From: Nematostella vectensis
Lineage: Eukaryota; Cnidaria; Anthozoa; Actiniaria; Edwardsiidae
DNA length: 64,000 nucleotides
Assembly (NCBI RefSeq): GCF_932526225.1
Contig: NC_064045.1
Span: 12,332,442-12,396,441 of the forward strand
Reading direction: 5' to 3'
Made by a program: the position numbers and the translations under genes. The notes beneath the pieces were generated by a model. It saw only the letters and a program-made list of their open reading frames with translations, was not told the origin of the DNA and did no database searches. Of this stretch, positions 32,509 to 45,825 are shown one piece after another (position 1 is the stretch's first letter; each line of letters starts with the position of its first letter).

Positions 32509-35500
32509 TGTGTGTGTGTGGGGGGGCCTGGGGGGGGTGGGGGAGGGGTGGGGTATACTACTACTATAGTCACTCGAAACTCACGAACAGAACCGAGTCA
32601 ATCCAGAATATTACCGAGCAGCGAGTTACGAGTTACATAAGGTAAGTCAACTGGTATTATGTTATGTATGTTATTTACAAGTTTATTGCATTAATTAAAA
32701 ATGTTTTGAACTTCTTGTAAAGACTTCTACAGAGATGGCTTCTGAGTAGAATGCCTTTAGAACAAACTCCTCCTTAAACAAGTCACATATAAAGTTATCG
32801 CAGAAAATACAAAGAAATCGAACGCTCTCTTTTCGTATGCATTTCACACGCAGTCCACTAAAGCACGACATGAAATCTTGAGATTTCATGGTTTATTGAG
32901 TACGCTGTTTTATCCTACCTTATAAGTATCATATATAACATGCGATGTTACATGGCTTATACTTCTAGTTCTTTTATTATTAGTAGTTTTGTCTAAATCG
33001 TCATTGTTAGAAATCTTCATTTCTGTACACTCTGCTACATGACTGTTATGCAAGGGCTTTTTTTAGCATTGTCGTATTGGGTTCCGGGCTGGTGGGTTTT
33101 GTTAAAAGCTAAAGTTACTAAAATAGCCGGGAGAGGAGAGAGAGAGAGAGACAGGTCAAACACAGAATTATGGATGTTATAGCTCATAATCTTGATAAAT
33201 ACTTAAGGAGCTTATTCATTATGACCATTCTTTCTAACGATTTTAGATAAACAGCCTCACGTATACTGACTCTACTCGACCACAAAAAATGATACGAAAA
33301 CAACTAAATAACTAAACAACTGACTATAAAGATGCGAAAAACTAGGTCCATATACGATACCTACTGTTGTAGAATATATACTTAACCGCATTGTGAAGCT
33401 GGACATAATCTATAATTATGAAAAAGTCACCTGAGGCCGTTTAACTTACCAACATTCAGTGATGAACTTGTTATTCTGCTATGCGGAATACCTCTAAAAG
33501 TCCAATATAACAACGATATTCATTACACAGTAAACGTCATACGCCAAACCTCAAGCACCTTTTAAGTCCTTGAGATCTCGTGGTAACGGGTTACGAGGGG
33601 GGTTCGGTGTATTCTCAGTCAAAATGGATCAAATATTAAACCTTGTGAGTCTTTGTGTTTTCAAGCCGCTTTGGTTTCCGCAGAGTGGAGTCTATTCAAT
33701 TTACTCATAACTCGAACACAAAAGGCCAATACCATGCTATTGTCAGGGATTTTAGCGCGATTGGCAGGGGTCCATTATTGATCTTAAAGGATTTGTAACG
33801 GTGCTCCAGTACCGTAAAGTAAATAAAGACTATGTTCTTATTTTGTAAAATAAACATCCATAAAATAATAAATCTTCCATTAGGAAAATTAACCAGAAAA
33901 AAGTGTATTTTTTTGGTATTTTTGTTATACATAGACTAGAATTAAAACATCAAACTTGAATGATCCTTATTAAGAAATAGATTGAGAAAAACAATGTTGC
34001 TAAAGATGCGGTTTTCGTGGTGGCCGTGGTAAAAGTCGTGATTTGCACGTTAATTTCAAGCTGTGATATTATAGGAAGATTAGTATGCGATCAGCTCTCT
34101 GTAGTGCTGCGGCATTTCGTGGAGGGCTAGAAGATACAAGCAATAGCTATTCGAGTCGCAATCGCATACAATTGGAGGCTAAGCGAATCGCTAGCCAAGT
34201 GCGGGCGCGTTCCTAGGATTTGCTGAGGGGGGATACGCGACAGCCATAAAATATTTGCCAGGCCCGTACCCAGGATTTTTTCTTGGGGGGATTTTTTTTT
34301 ATGCGTTTGCAATCTCCACTAGACGTTTATTGTCGGATTTGGCTACATACCAGAGTGATCTAGTTTATGCTTTGTAGTTTTGTCTACAAATAGCACGTCT
34401 ATTGAGAACCAAAAGTGGACCTTCGGCCGTTTTGTGTATGGGGGTGCGTTCGCACCCCTGCACCCCCCTGGGTACGGGCCTGTTTGCTCAAGTTGTTTTT
34501 TTCGGGATTTTCGTTACCTACCCGGCAGATGTAAGAGACGGACCACTGGAAAAGAAAAGGGGGCAGGGTAAGAAAAATAAAAGATTGTAAATAAAAAACT
34601 GTAAAAACAGGGAGCAACACTGCATACTGTACGGGCCTGAAGTAGCTGTTTCAGTAATTATGACTCATAGATTTTAAAAATTGTCTCGAAAATGGATAAT
34701 ACACCTAGACTTGTAAGCGATTTGTGATTGATCGCTGCTCCACCAGTTACGAATTAAAATGTGAAAATTACAATCGGGAATTTTTTTTGGTTGAATGGAC
34801 ATTTTTATCATGATCTATCTAATGATTTTAACTTATACCACAGAGGAGAAAAAAAAACATAATTATCTGCTAAAAAAAGGTTGACTAGAGGTTAAAGCTT
34901 GAACTTTGTCCTGTTTATAATTGTCTAGCTAAGCTGGAAACTTCAAACTTTGACAAGACTTCACTCTTGTCAGCGGTGAGGTTATCCGAATTTTGTTTGA
35001 CAGTTGACTTTCATTTTTAATTCTTTCGCTGAACAAAGAATCGACTTTTGTCTCCTAGCAGCTACAGTATCCTATACTTTTGCATAGTCTGTGTATCCCA
35101 GGCGAAATGCCAGGGATATAAGTTTACATAGGTTTAACATAGGTACCCAAATGACATCCAATTTTGGAGATTAATAAAATATATGCCATTTTATCAATCA
35201 TCGATCTGTCATCGCAAGTGGAGCGTATAGCCTTAGCGTCTCATTTCGCCCTGTTTTGTCTATTCCAGACACTTTGAGTGTGTTTGGTGTTCGGGCCTGT
35301 ACATTCCTATAATATTTGGCCAATCCCTAACCATAACAAATAGAATTAAAACATTCTAGAATAAAAAAGCACTCTTCACAAATGCTGTCTAATTAGTTAA
35401 TATAGACGACAGAATTTGACATTTATGTTACCATGGATTTAAGAATTTCTTTTCTCGTTGCATAGAATGGTAATCGCTGCTATGCAATAACTGTTATTTT

Positions 35501-38207
35501 TTTTAATCCTTTAAAGTGAATTTCAGTTAATGCAACGTGGCTACGAAAATAAGAATCATGTCGTTTATATAATTATAATTATATGGATATTCGAACTGCT
35601 CTCTATGTTTACCTCCAAGTTTTATTGACAAAAGCCAAATACTTTTTTGGAAGTTTATTTGATTAGCTATCACGCAGGCAATAGATTTTTTCTTCGAATT
35701 TCTTCTTTTACATTACAAATTTAAATATACATTTTTTTAGGATTCTGTAACGGCGAAAATATGGATATTATTTTTGAAAACTTGATTAAAATATATCGGC
35801 TCAGTCTCGAAAGGAACACTTTGTTTCTACGAATCACAAGTTATATAAACTTTAAATGTTTAAAGCATATCATCATTGGTTGTTGGGGTACTATTTCAGC
35901 TTGCGAATAGAACAGGTTATATCCTTTCAGGAATAAAGTAATAAACTCCGACATAAAGAAAATAAATAACTCAGTATAAAATACAGTCATAGCTGACCTT
36001 CTTGGCTGCCACAAACTGAGCGTCTTGAGACCTTTCTTTGAGACTTCTTTGAGACAACCTGCAATTTGCTATACAATCCTACAAGGTTGACTCTTTTTCA
36101 AATCTCTGATTATCCGATGATTTCAGATGGCATTTAGTGAAGTGGTCTATCCAAACCGAAACATAACACCCCCAGTTCTCGCCTTTGTGTAAATAATGAC
36201 TGTTCTCGAAGCCTTTACGACCAACTCAAGCGCAGAGCAAAATGCAAATTCGTAACTATCGACACAACGCGACTAGACACACAGTGACGTAACACTAGCG
36301 CGCGGGAATTCATTGGCTGCGGGTCTAGGATCAAGACGGGCGAAAGCCTTTGCCGAAAATTAAAGAGATTAAGTATTTGAACTTGTCTGTTATCTCGGTA
36401 GACATTTAAAGGGGCAGTCGGCACATGCTTCACACCTAATAGAAAGTGTAATTTATTCCAGCGCTGACATATTCTTTATTCACACAGCCACGGTCATTTC
36501 CCTTGTACTGTGGAGGCCAACGAGAAGTGAAGATCAAAAGGGGAGGGGTGGGTAAGGGAAATAAGTGCGTATTGTGCGTGCATGACAAATGTAGACAAAT
36601 GTAGCTCGACAAATGTAGCGCGTAATGCCTAACAGGATTGTCTATATTACCTCATTGTCCTATTGTATTCCCGTTCTTCGTCTGTGGTGCACCAATCCAA
36701 TGTGGTGAAATCTTCTGATAGCTTCTACATGACCCGCGTATGGCTTCGTGCAGGCGTAGTGAGTGTCTTCTCTAGTGGTATTAATTATGATAACTCCGCT
36801 TCATTTTCGTTTGTCCTCCTTAGTCCACGCCTCCCGTCATGCGAATAGCCGAGTACTACTCCTATGGGTTTTTGGTTAAAAGCGGGAGAATGGGACATAA
36901 AAGGGGTATAGTGGTTGTGATATACGGGTAGAGGTTGGGTGGCAGGGATGAGGGAACTCTTTTCCACTCAGAAAAATGGAGGGAGAGAGGACATATTTAA
37001 GTTGCTGGTGGCTGTAAGCCTGGTTGCCCTTTTGGTTATTTCGAACCCCACTGCTTCGCGGCTATCAGATGGAGAAAATCATCGAGGGCCCTAGATCCGT
37101 CTTACGTGACAATTTTTGTTTGGTTTTATTTTTAGAATTAAAATATCTTATCATTTTTAAAAATAAATAATTATTATTATATAGATCATTCGATTTGTGA
37201 TATTTAATGACATAATTCTGTTTTATTTTAGTTTAATTTGAAATTTTCATTTTCCCTGGTTCTCCATGAATCGTATCATTTCCAAATTTTGAGCGCTATA
37301 TGTGGAATTTGCGATGTCCCTACGTAAGCCCTCGATGCGATGAAAGTACTAAATAGTCCACTTTTTACCTCGTTTAAAATGAGCACATGAACGATCTAGA
37401 TGGCGCACATTTCTGCATAGTTCAGTTTACTTTTGTTTCTGAGCACGAAAAATTTGCACGTGCGCGACTAGGCACAGTAAAAACAGTAGAAAAGGCTAAG
37501 AGCGGCAATACATTAGTATTTGTATTATGCCGAGGTCATCGCGTGCTGTGCATCATGATGACGGAATTACCACACTACTATAGCAAAAAAGCTAGTTACC
37601 AAGAGACGCAAGCGAGCAAAAGACCCCGATATTTTTCAATGTACATCTGAGCGAGGTGTGCGTGGCGTAACCGACTAAGACAGGCCTTGGATCCTGGTTA
37701 TTGCCTCCCCATTGATGCGCGGGTATACCTCAGGTTCCTTTGTGTTGTACAGTTCGCTAGATAGCGGTGCTGGGGCCGAAACCTTCTGCTTAGCCGGAAA
37801 ACTTTAGCTGCCATACGGCGTTTCAGCGTTTGTCTGGAAGTAGGGTCAATTATTTTTCTTTCTTTTCGTCAGTTCTGAGGAAGTTCGATCCTATGGCAAT
37901 TGGCTCCACCTTTTTTTTCTATTACTTATCAGTACTTTTCATGGCCTTATCATTTTTTTTCATTTCTGTCCTCGGTTATATTCCATGCGCTAGGAGAATT
38001 TACTTTCGGGTCTGTGCAGGATTAGATATTCTTTATTAATAGGAGAAGACCGCTTTCTTGACGACCGGGTGCTTCCGCAACTTGCGCCCACCACCTACGC
38101 GCCTGGTTGGATAATCCTTCGAAAGCCATCCGTCTAAAACAACCACAGCAATCCTTAGTTTTACTTTCTCATGAATTCGCGTCATTTTAATAATTGAACC
38201 TGCCATT
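32509..38207. other. Large gene-free region
   Basis: About 5.7 kb of AT-rich DNA. Apart from the MITE at 34259-34482, I recognise no exon, RNA gene or tandem array. Short frames at 36663-36848, 37387-37650 and 37830-38039 lack domains and splice context. Regulatory sequence or unrecognised 5' exons of the gene at 30344-32128 could lie here. Confidence 0.4.
34259..34482. mobile_element. MITE, CAGGCCCGTACCCAGG termini, 5-bp duplication
   Basis: Perfect 16-bp terminal inverted repeats enclose 224 bp and are flanked by TTTGC on both sides (34254-34258 and 34483-34487). It is the same family as 25722-25887 and 53523-53662. G-rich and C-rich blocks follow the TIRs. Confidence 0.88.
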
Positions 38208-38290
38208 GATGCGTACACAGGGGGGTGCGCAGGGTGAGCGCGCACTCCCCCCCCCCCTATGGCGGCCAAAGTGGGTCGTTTCTTATTAAG
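38208..38290. mobile_element. Half of a CAGG-family MITE at the satellite boundary
   Basis: GCGTACACAGGGGGGTGCGC through TTTCTTATTAAG matches the left half of the complete element at 53523-53662. It stops at that element's centre (CTTATTAAG). From 38291 the sequence changes to GCGCTAATTCGAGCGCTTAC, the start of the satellite. Confidence 0.7.
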
Positions 38291-41200
38291 CGCCCCGTCT
38301 GGGCGCTAATTCGAGCGCTTACTCGAAGGAGGCGCTTATTCATCTTTTCCCTCTGGGGAGGCGCTTATTCACCTTTTCCCTCTTATTCCTGGGAGGCGCT
38401 TATTCATCTTTTTTTCGGGGGAGACGCCTATTCATCTTTTTATTCGGGGGAGACGCTTATTCATCTTTTTATTCGAGGGAGACGCTTTTTCATCTTTTTA
38501 TTCGGGGGAGACGCTTATTCATCTTTTTATTCGGGGGAGACGCTTATTCATCTTTTTATTCGGGGGAGGCGCTTATTCATCTTTTCGCTCTTATTCGGGG
38601 GAGGCGCTTATTCATCTTTTCCCTTTTATTCGGGGGAGGCGCTTATTCATCTTTTCCTTTTTATTCGGGGGAGGCGCTTATTCATCATTTCCCTTTTATT
38701 CGGGGGAGACGCTTATTCATATTTTTATTCGGGGGAGGCGCTTCATCATCTTTTTATTCGGGGAGGGCGCTTATTCATCTTGTCCCTTTTATTCGGGGGA
38801 GGCGCTTATTCATCTTTTTATTCGGGGGAGGCGCTTATTCATCTTTTCCCTTTTATTCGGGGGAGGCGCTTATTCATCTTTTTATTCGGGGGAGGCGCTT
38901 ATTCATCTTTTCCCTCTTATTCGGGAAGACGCTTATTCATCTTTTTATTCGGGGGAGGCGCTTATTCATCTTTTTATTCGGAGGAGGCGCTTATTCATCT
39001 TTTCCCTCTTGTTCGGGAGAGGCGCTTATTCATCTTTTCCCTCTTATTCGGGGGAGGCGCTTATTCATCTTTTTATTCGGGGGAGACGCTTATTCATCTT
39101 TTTATTCGGGGGAGGCGCTTATTCGTATTTTCCCTTTTATTCGGGGAGGCGCTTATTCATCTTTTCCTTCTTATTCGGGGGAGACGCTTATTCATCTTTT
39201 TATTCGGGGGAGGCGCTTATTCATCTTTTCCCTCTTCTTCGGGGAAGACGCTTATTCATCTTTTTATTCGGGGGAGGCGCTTATTCATCTTTTTATTCGG
39301 GGGAGACGCTTATTCATCTTTTTATTCGGGGGAGGCGCTTATTCGTATTTTCCCTTTTATTCGGGGAGGCGCTTATTCATCTTTTCCCTCTTATTCGGGG
39401 GAGGCGCTTATTCATCTTTTTATTCGGGGGAGACGCTTATTCATCTTTTTATTCGGGGGAGGCGCTTATTCGTATTTTCCCTTTTATTCGGGGAGGCGCT
39501 TATTCATCTTTTCCTTCTTATTCGGGGGAGGCGCTTATTCATCTTTTTATTCGGGGGAGACGCTTATTCATCTTTTTATTCGGGGGAGACGCTTATTCAT
39601 CTTTTTATTCGGGGGAGGCGCTTATTCATCTTTTCCCTCTTCTTCGGGGAAGACGCTTATTCATCTTTTTATTCGGGGAAGGCGCTTATTCATCTTTTCC
39701 CTCTTATTCGGTGGAGGCGCTTATTCATTTTTTTATTCGGGGGAGGCGCTTATTCATCTTTTTATTCGGGGGAGGCGCTTATTCATCTTTTTATTCGGGG
39801 GAGGCGCTTATTCATCTTTCACCTTTTATTCGGGGGAGGCGCTTATTCATCTTTACCCTTTTATTCGGGGGAGGCGCTTATTCATCTTTTTATTCGGGGG
39901 AGACGCTTATTCATCTTTTTATTCGGGGGAGGCGCTTATTCGTATTTTCCCTTTTATTCGGGGAGGCGCTTATTCATCTTTTCCTTCTTATTCGGGGGAG
40001 GCGCTTATTCATCTTTTTATTCGGGGGAGACGCTTATTCATCTTTTTATTCGGGGGAGGCGCTTATTCATCTTTTCCCTCTTCTTCGGGGAAGACGCTTA
40101 TTCATCTTTTTATTCGGGGGAGGCGCTTATTCATCTTTTCCCTCTTATTCGGTGGAGGCGCTTATTCATTTTTTTATTCGGGGGAGGCGCTTATTCATCT
40201 TTTTATTCGGGGGAGGCGCTTATTCATCTTTTTATTCGGGGGAGGCGCTTATTCATCTTTCACCTTTTATTCGGGGGAGGCGCTTATTCATCTTTACCCT
40301 TTTATTCGGGGGAGGCGCTTATTCATCTTTACCCTTTTATTCGGGGGAGGCGCTTATTCATCTTTACCCTTTTATTCGGGGGAGGCGCTTATTCATCTTT
40401 ACCCTTTTATTCGGGGGAGGCGCTTATTCATCTTTACCCTTTTATTCGGGGGAGGCGCTTATTTATCTTTTATCTTTTATTCGGGGGAGGCGCTTATTCA
40501 TCTTTTTTATTCGGGGGAGGCGCTTATTCATCTTTTTATTCAGGGGGGGGGCGCTTATTCATCTTTTTATTCGGGGGAGGCGCTTATTCATCTTTTCCCT
40601 TTTATTCGGGGGAGGCGCTTATTCATCTTTTCCCTTCTATTCGGGGGAGGCGCTTATTCATCTTTTTATTCGGGGGAGGCGCTTATTCATCTTTTCCCTT
40701 TTATTCGGGGAAGACGCTTATTCATCTTTTTATTCGGGGGAGGCGCTTATTCATCTTTTTATTCGGAGGAGGCGCTTATTCATCTTTTCCCTCTTGTTCG
40801 GGGGAGCCGCTTATTCATCTTTTCCCTCTTATTCGGGGGAGGCGCTTATTCATCTTTTTATTCGGGGGAGACGCTTATTCATCTTTTTATTCGGGGGAGG
40901 CGCTTATTCATATTTTCCCTCTTATTCGGGGAAGACGCTTATTCATCTATTTATTCGGGGGAGACACTAATTCATCTTTTCCCTTATATTCGGGGGAGGC
41001 GCTTATTCATCTTTTCCCTCTTATTCGGGGGAGGCGCTTATTCATCTTTTTATTCGGGGGAGGCGCTTATTCATCTTTTCCTTCTTATTCGGGGAAGACG
41101 CTTATTCATCTTTTTATTCGGGGGAGGCGCTTATTGATCTTTTTCCTCTTATTCGGGGGAGACGCTTATTCATCTTCTTATTCGGGGGAGGCGCTTATTC

Positions 41201-41806
41201 ATCTTTGTATTCGGGGGAGGCGCTTATTCATCTTTTTATTCGGGGGAGGCGCTTATTCATCTTTTTATTCGGCGGAGGCGCTTATTCATCTTTTTATTCG
41301 GCGGAGGCGCTTATTCATCTTTTTATTGCTGGGAGGCGCTTATTCGTCTTTTTATTCGGGGGAGGCGCTTATTCATCTTTTCCCTCTTATTTGGGGGAGG
41401 CGCTTATTCATCTTTTCCATCTTATTCGGTGGAGGCGCTTCTTCATCTTTTCCTTCTTATTCGGGGGAGGCGCTTATTCATCTTTTCCCTTTTATTCGGC
41501 GGAGGCGCTTATTCATCTTTTTATTGCTGGGAGGCGCTTATTCGTCTTTTTATTAGGGGGAGGCGCTTATTCATCTTTTCCCTCTTATTCGGGGGAGGCG
41601 CTTATTCATCTTTTTATTCGGGGGAGGCGCTTATTCGTCTTTTCCCTCTTATTCGGGGGAGGCGCTTATTCATCTTGTCCCTCTTATTCGGGGGAGGCGC
41701 TTATTCATCTTGTCCCTCTTATTCGGGGGAGGCGCTTATTCATCTTTTCCCTCTTATTCGGAGGAGGCGCTTATTCATCTTTTCCCCCTTATTCGGGGGA
41801 GGCGCT
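38291..41806. repeat. 29/35-bp satellite with two unit lengths
   Basis: The short unit is GGCGCTTATTCATCTTTTTA followed by TTCGGGGGA (29 bp). The long unit has an extra CCCTTT or CCCTCT after CATCTTTT (35 bp). About 110 units mix both forms. Larger duplications are visible: a block with the rare TTATTCGTATTTTCCC form recurs near 39121, 39341, 39469 and 39931, and the stretch from about 39469 is repeated about 470 bp later with one unit fewer. Both lengths are 2 mod 3, so all frames stay open. The 900+ codon frames are not genes. A Gypsy element interrupts the array. Confidence 0.95.
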
Positions 41807-41968
41807 TGTAATGTTGTTACCGTCACCTTGGTAACGTGTGATTTGAGTTGATTTTATGACCAATCAGGTAACTAGCGAGGCAGTCGTTTGCTGACCGTTG
41901 ACCAGCAATGTAGTAAAAGAACCATTCACTATTCGACTCAGTCTTTATTCAAGACACAAAATATTACA
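41807..41968 (+). repeat. 5' LTR
   Basis: 162 bp, starting TGTAATGTTG and ending AAATATTACA. Preceded by GCGCT, the target duplication. Confidence 0.95.
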
Positions 41969-42036
41969 TTGGTGACGAGCGACGAGGATTCGTATCTACT
42001 AACAGTTATTTCCACAGGCGAAATTCAACTAAAATC

Positions 42037-42882
42037 ATGGCGGCAGCCCTACCGACATTTCCAGAATTCGACGTGGCAGAAACCAGCACTCAGGCTGCAC
42101 GTTGGAAGAAGTGGCTGTCCAGATTCAAGAACCTCCTCGTAGCATTGAACATCACCGACAAGACCAGACAAAGAGCTCTACTGCTGCACTACGCCGGAGA
42201 AGCGACGAACGAGATTTTCGATACCCTGGCAGGCACAGAAGCTGGAGCAGGCGACGATCCGTTCGAAAAAGCTGCTCAAGCCCTGACAGGATACTTTACT
42301 CCTAGACAGAACAGAGAGTCCGAGATCTACAAATTCCGCCAGGCCACCCAAGAACCCGACGAGAGCATCACAGCGTTCCACACACGGCTACGACAGCTGG
42401 CAACCTCCTGCGAGCTCAACGATATCGACCGCGAAATCAAAACACAGATCGTACAGAGCTGTATTTCTCATAAGCTCCGGATGAAAGCCCTGGAAAATCC
42501 ATCGTACTCCCTGACACAGCTCCTAGATGCAGGAAAAGCCATGGAACTATCTAGATCCCAGGCGGCAAGCATCGAGAAGCAAGAGTCCGTGGATAAAATC
42601 GAGAAAAACCGACCGAACCATCGCCAAGGGAGAAACAAAGATGCCGACGTCGTCAAGACAACGCGCCCAGCCAGCAGTCACGTGACCGGAAGCCAGTGCC
42701 TGAAAACCGGAAGTCGAGCGAAAAATGCCGGAATTGTGGTAGAGGATATCCCCATGCTGGTGGAAAAACATCGTGTCCTGCCTATCAAGCTGTTCTCCGA
42801 GGATGTGGTAAATCAAATCACTTCGAAGCCGTTTGCCGGTCAAAGAACAAGGCACCAGACAGGAAGTCACGCCGACCTGTAA
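42037..42882 (+). pseudogene. Gypsy gag (zinc knuckle shifted out of frame)
   Basis: Begins at ATG 42037. The capsid-type helical region has FEKAAQALTGYFTPRQN, QATQEPDESITAFHTRLRQL and a basic linker. The cysteine knuckle (CRNCG...C and CG...H...C, about 42741-42860) reads in another frame (42696 onward). The gag frame is therefore shifted before the knuckle and ends early at 42882. Whether this reflects a frameshift mutation or programmed shifting cannot be told; a mutation is likelier in this damaged copy. Confidence 0.8.
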
Positions 42883-43773
42883 ACAAAATAAGCGATAGCG
42901 AGTCCAGCGATGAAGAAGAGGCGTACACGTTCTCACTTAGTACACCCAAGACGAAGGACCAGCCCTTTTTTGAGATAAAAGTGCAAGGAACCCCAGTCAC
43001 AATAATGGCGGACTCTGGTGCTAGTATTAATGTCCTTGACGAAGAAGACTACCGGAAATTGCCGAAAAGCGCAAAGTTAGAGCAGTCTGGCGTCAAGATA
43101 TTCGCCTACCAGTCGACAAATCCCCTACAAGTCCTTGGAAAGTTCACCGCGATCACGGAGTCTACCACTAAGAATATCAGTGCGCAATTCTACGTGGTCA
43201 AAGGATCGGGCGGCTCACTGTTAAGCTGGAAAACTTCCAAAGAGCTCAATCTCCTCCAGACGGTACAGCAAGTAACTGCGAAGACACCCCAAGGCAAGAC
43301 CAAGGTCAACGAGCTCACAAGCCTCATCGACGAATATGACGACCTGTTCCATGGGCTAGGCAAGCTGAAGAACTATCAGATAAAGCTACACATCGACGGA
43401 AACACACCACCTGTTGCACAGCCGCACAGAAGGGTCCCGTTTCACATTTCGCAAGCAGCTAGTGGAACAGCTACAGCGGGACGAAGAGCTTGGCGTGATA
43501 GAACGCGTCGAAGGCCCTACACCCTGGGTGTCCCCTATAGTGGTTGCGCCGAAACCAAAGTCCCCAGGCAAGGTACATGTGTGTGTCGACATGCGCCAGG
43601 CGAACAAGGCGATCAAGCGCGAAAGTCACGTCACGTCGACCATCAAGGAGATAATAGGAGATTTAAACGGAGCGAAGGTTTTCAGCAAACTTGACCTCAA
43701 CCAAGGATACAACCAGCTCGAATTGGCGCCCGAGTCGAGATACATCACCACTTTCAGCACCCACAGGGCCTAA
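42696..43773 (+). pseudogene. Gypsy protease and N-terminal reverse transcriptase, broken
   Basis: The frame from 42696 holds the knuckle and then an aspartic protease with ADSGASINVLDEEDY (about 43010-43055). Near 43440 the frame shifts by a base. The RT part continues to 43773 (TPWVSPIVVAPKPKSPGKV, FSKLDLNQGYNQLELAPESR), where another shift occurs. Downstream, a piece with FQNVIRETLEDVDGAIN runs straight into sequence normally found after the RT core (AYFDPERRTEVSVDAS, about 43882). The catalytic YxDD region, thumb and connection are missing. Confidence 0.85.
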
Positions 43774-43879
43774 TGCGCTACAAACGTCTCAACTTCGGAA
43801 TCTCGAGTGCTGCAGAGATTTTCCAGAATGTAATCCGAGAGACACTGGAAGACGTCGATGGTGCGATAAATATGCGCAC

Positions 43880-45656
43880 CCGTAACCGCCTACTTCGACC
43901 CCGAGAGGCGCACTGAGGTATCTGTTGATGCCAGTCCCGTTGGTTTGGCCGCCATCCTATCCCAAGTAGAACCCAAGACCGAGGCGAGACACGTCATAAC
44001 TTATGCGAGCCGGTCTCTGACGGAAACAGAACAGCGATATAGTCAGACGGAACTAGAAGCCCTCGCGGTGGTATGGGCATGTGAGTATCTGCACCTATAC
44101 ATATACGGCAAACCAGTGACGGTATACACGGTCACAAGCCCCTGGTGTCCATCTACGGCAACGCAAACTCAAAGCCTCCCGCAAGAATCGAGAGATGGGC
44201 GCTGAGACTTCAGCCTTACCAAGTCACCGTAAAGTATCAGCGAGGTGAAGAAAACCCTGCGGATTACCTATCCCGTCATCCAACAAAGTTCGCAGCTGAG
44301 ACGAGCAGACAACAGAAGGTGGCAGAAGAATATGTCAATTATCTCACAAAGACATCTACTCCAAAAGCCCTCAAAACACAAGACATCGAGAACGCGACAG
44401 AGAGCGACGCAACACTGCAGGCTGTGGCCGAAGCCATACGCAAAGGGAACTGGCACAGTGCGGCCAAGCGGCCAAGTGTTGACAAGACAGATTTTCAACT
44501 ACTCGAGAGGGTAAAGGATGAGCTGACGATGAACGAGTCCGGCAACCTTATTCTAAGCGGAACACGCATAGTCATCCCCAAGAGTCTACAATGTCACGTG
44601 GTGAAGCTGGCGCATGAATGTCACCAAGGGCTAGTGAAGACCAAATCACTTCTACGTGAGAAAGTGTGGTTCCCCAACATTGACAAGCAAGTCGAAAGCA
44701 CGGTGAAGTCGTGTAGCGCGTGTCTGATTACTACACCCGAGAGTACGCGAGAACCCCTACAAATGTATCCTCTCCCGAAGGCACCATGGACGGAAGTCAG
44801 CGTGGACTTTGCTGAGCTAGCGAGCAAGGAATACCTTCTGCTGATCATCGATGACTACACGAGGTTCCCGATCGTCGAAATCGTGTCTTCTACCTCCGCA
44901 GCAACGGTACTGCCCAAGCTGGACAAAGTGTTCTCGGAATACGGAGTCCCTGAAGTAGTGAGATCGGACAACGGTCCCCCATTCAACGGCAAGGAATTCG
45001 CATCATTCGCAGATGACCTCGGATTCAAGCATCGAAAGGTCACTCCCAAATGGGCAAGAGCGAACGGAGAAGTGGAGAGATTCGTCCGGACCGTGAAGAA
45101 AGTAATCAAGACTGCGAAGACGGAGAACAAGAGTTACAAGCAAGAAATGCAGAGGCTGTTGAGAAACTACCGTGCAACGCCTCACAGCACGACAAGAGTC
45201 GCTCCAGCAACAGCGTTGTTCGGAAGGCCGCTGAGAACGAAGTTGCCTCAGACTGCAGTACCCTGCGCCGATCAAGAGATCCGACAGCGTGACCAAGCGG
45301 CAAAGGAGAAGATGAAGCAGTATGCGGATAACAAGCGGTATGTCAAACCTTCAACTCTAGCGGAAGGAGATACGGTTCTAGTAAAGCGGGACGAATCAAA
45401 GCGGAAGAGCGACACACCCTACGACGCAAGACCACGCACGATCGTAAGAAAGAAAGGTTCTATGGTCACAGCGCAAGACGAGGATGGTGTCAAGGTCACA
45501 AGAAACTCGTCCTTCTTCAAGAGGGTACCTGCACCTGCGGAAGACCAAGATGATGTCCCCGATCAAGATCCACCTACCCCGGCAGATGTCACCCCTCCGC
45601 GGCGTTACCCGCACGATCACGCCCGCACAAGAGATGACTATGTTTGCGATAAGTAG
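43880..45656 (+). pseudogene. Gypsy RNase H and integrase
   Basis: RNase H-like sequence (ASPVGLAAILSQ, ITYASRSLTETEQRYSQTEL) spans about 43930-44130. A frameshift near 44135 leads to the long frame 44145-45656, 503 codons. The integrase has an HHCC finger (HVVKLAHECHQG ... CSACL) and a core with VDFAEL, SDNGPPFNG and NGEVERFV, the D, D and E residues. A C-terminal tail of about 130 residues follows. This part looks intact. Confidence 0.88.
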
Positions 45657-45825
45657 TCATCTCCCAAACGAACTATGTTAGAACTGTTGATTTTGAACTT
45701 TATGTTTAGAGCTAATGATAGACTAAAGGACTTAGTTTCCCCAGGTCACTTTGATTGTATACTTTAATTTAGTTTGAATTACGTCTATTATATATGTGCT
45801 AGGTTTTCTCCAAAGAAGGGAGAAA

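Noticed and set aside
38225-41137. 970-codon open frame and 653-codon frame in another phase
   Set aside because: They run through the 29/35-bp satellite. Both unit lengths are 2 mod 3 and lack stops in all frames, so long open frames arise automatically. No ATG-supported start or domain.
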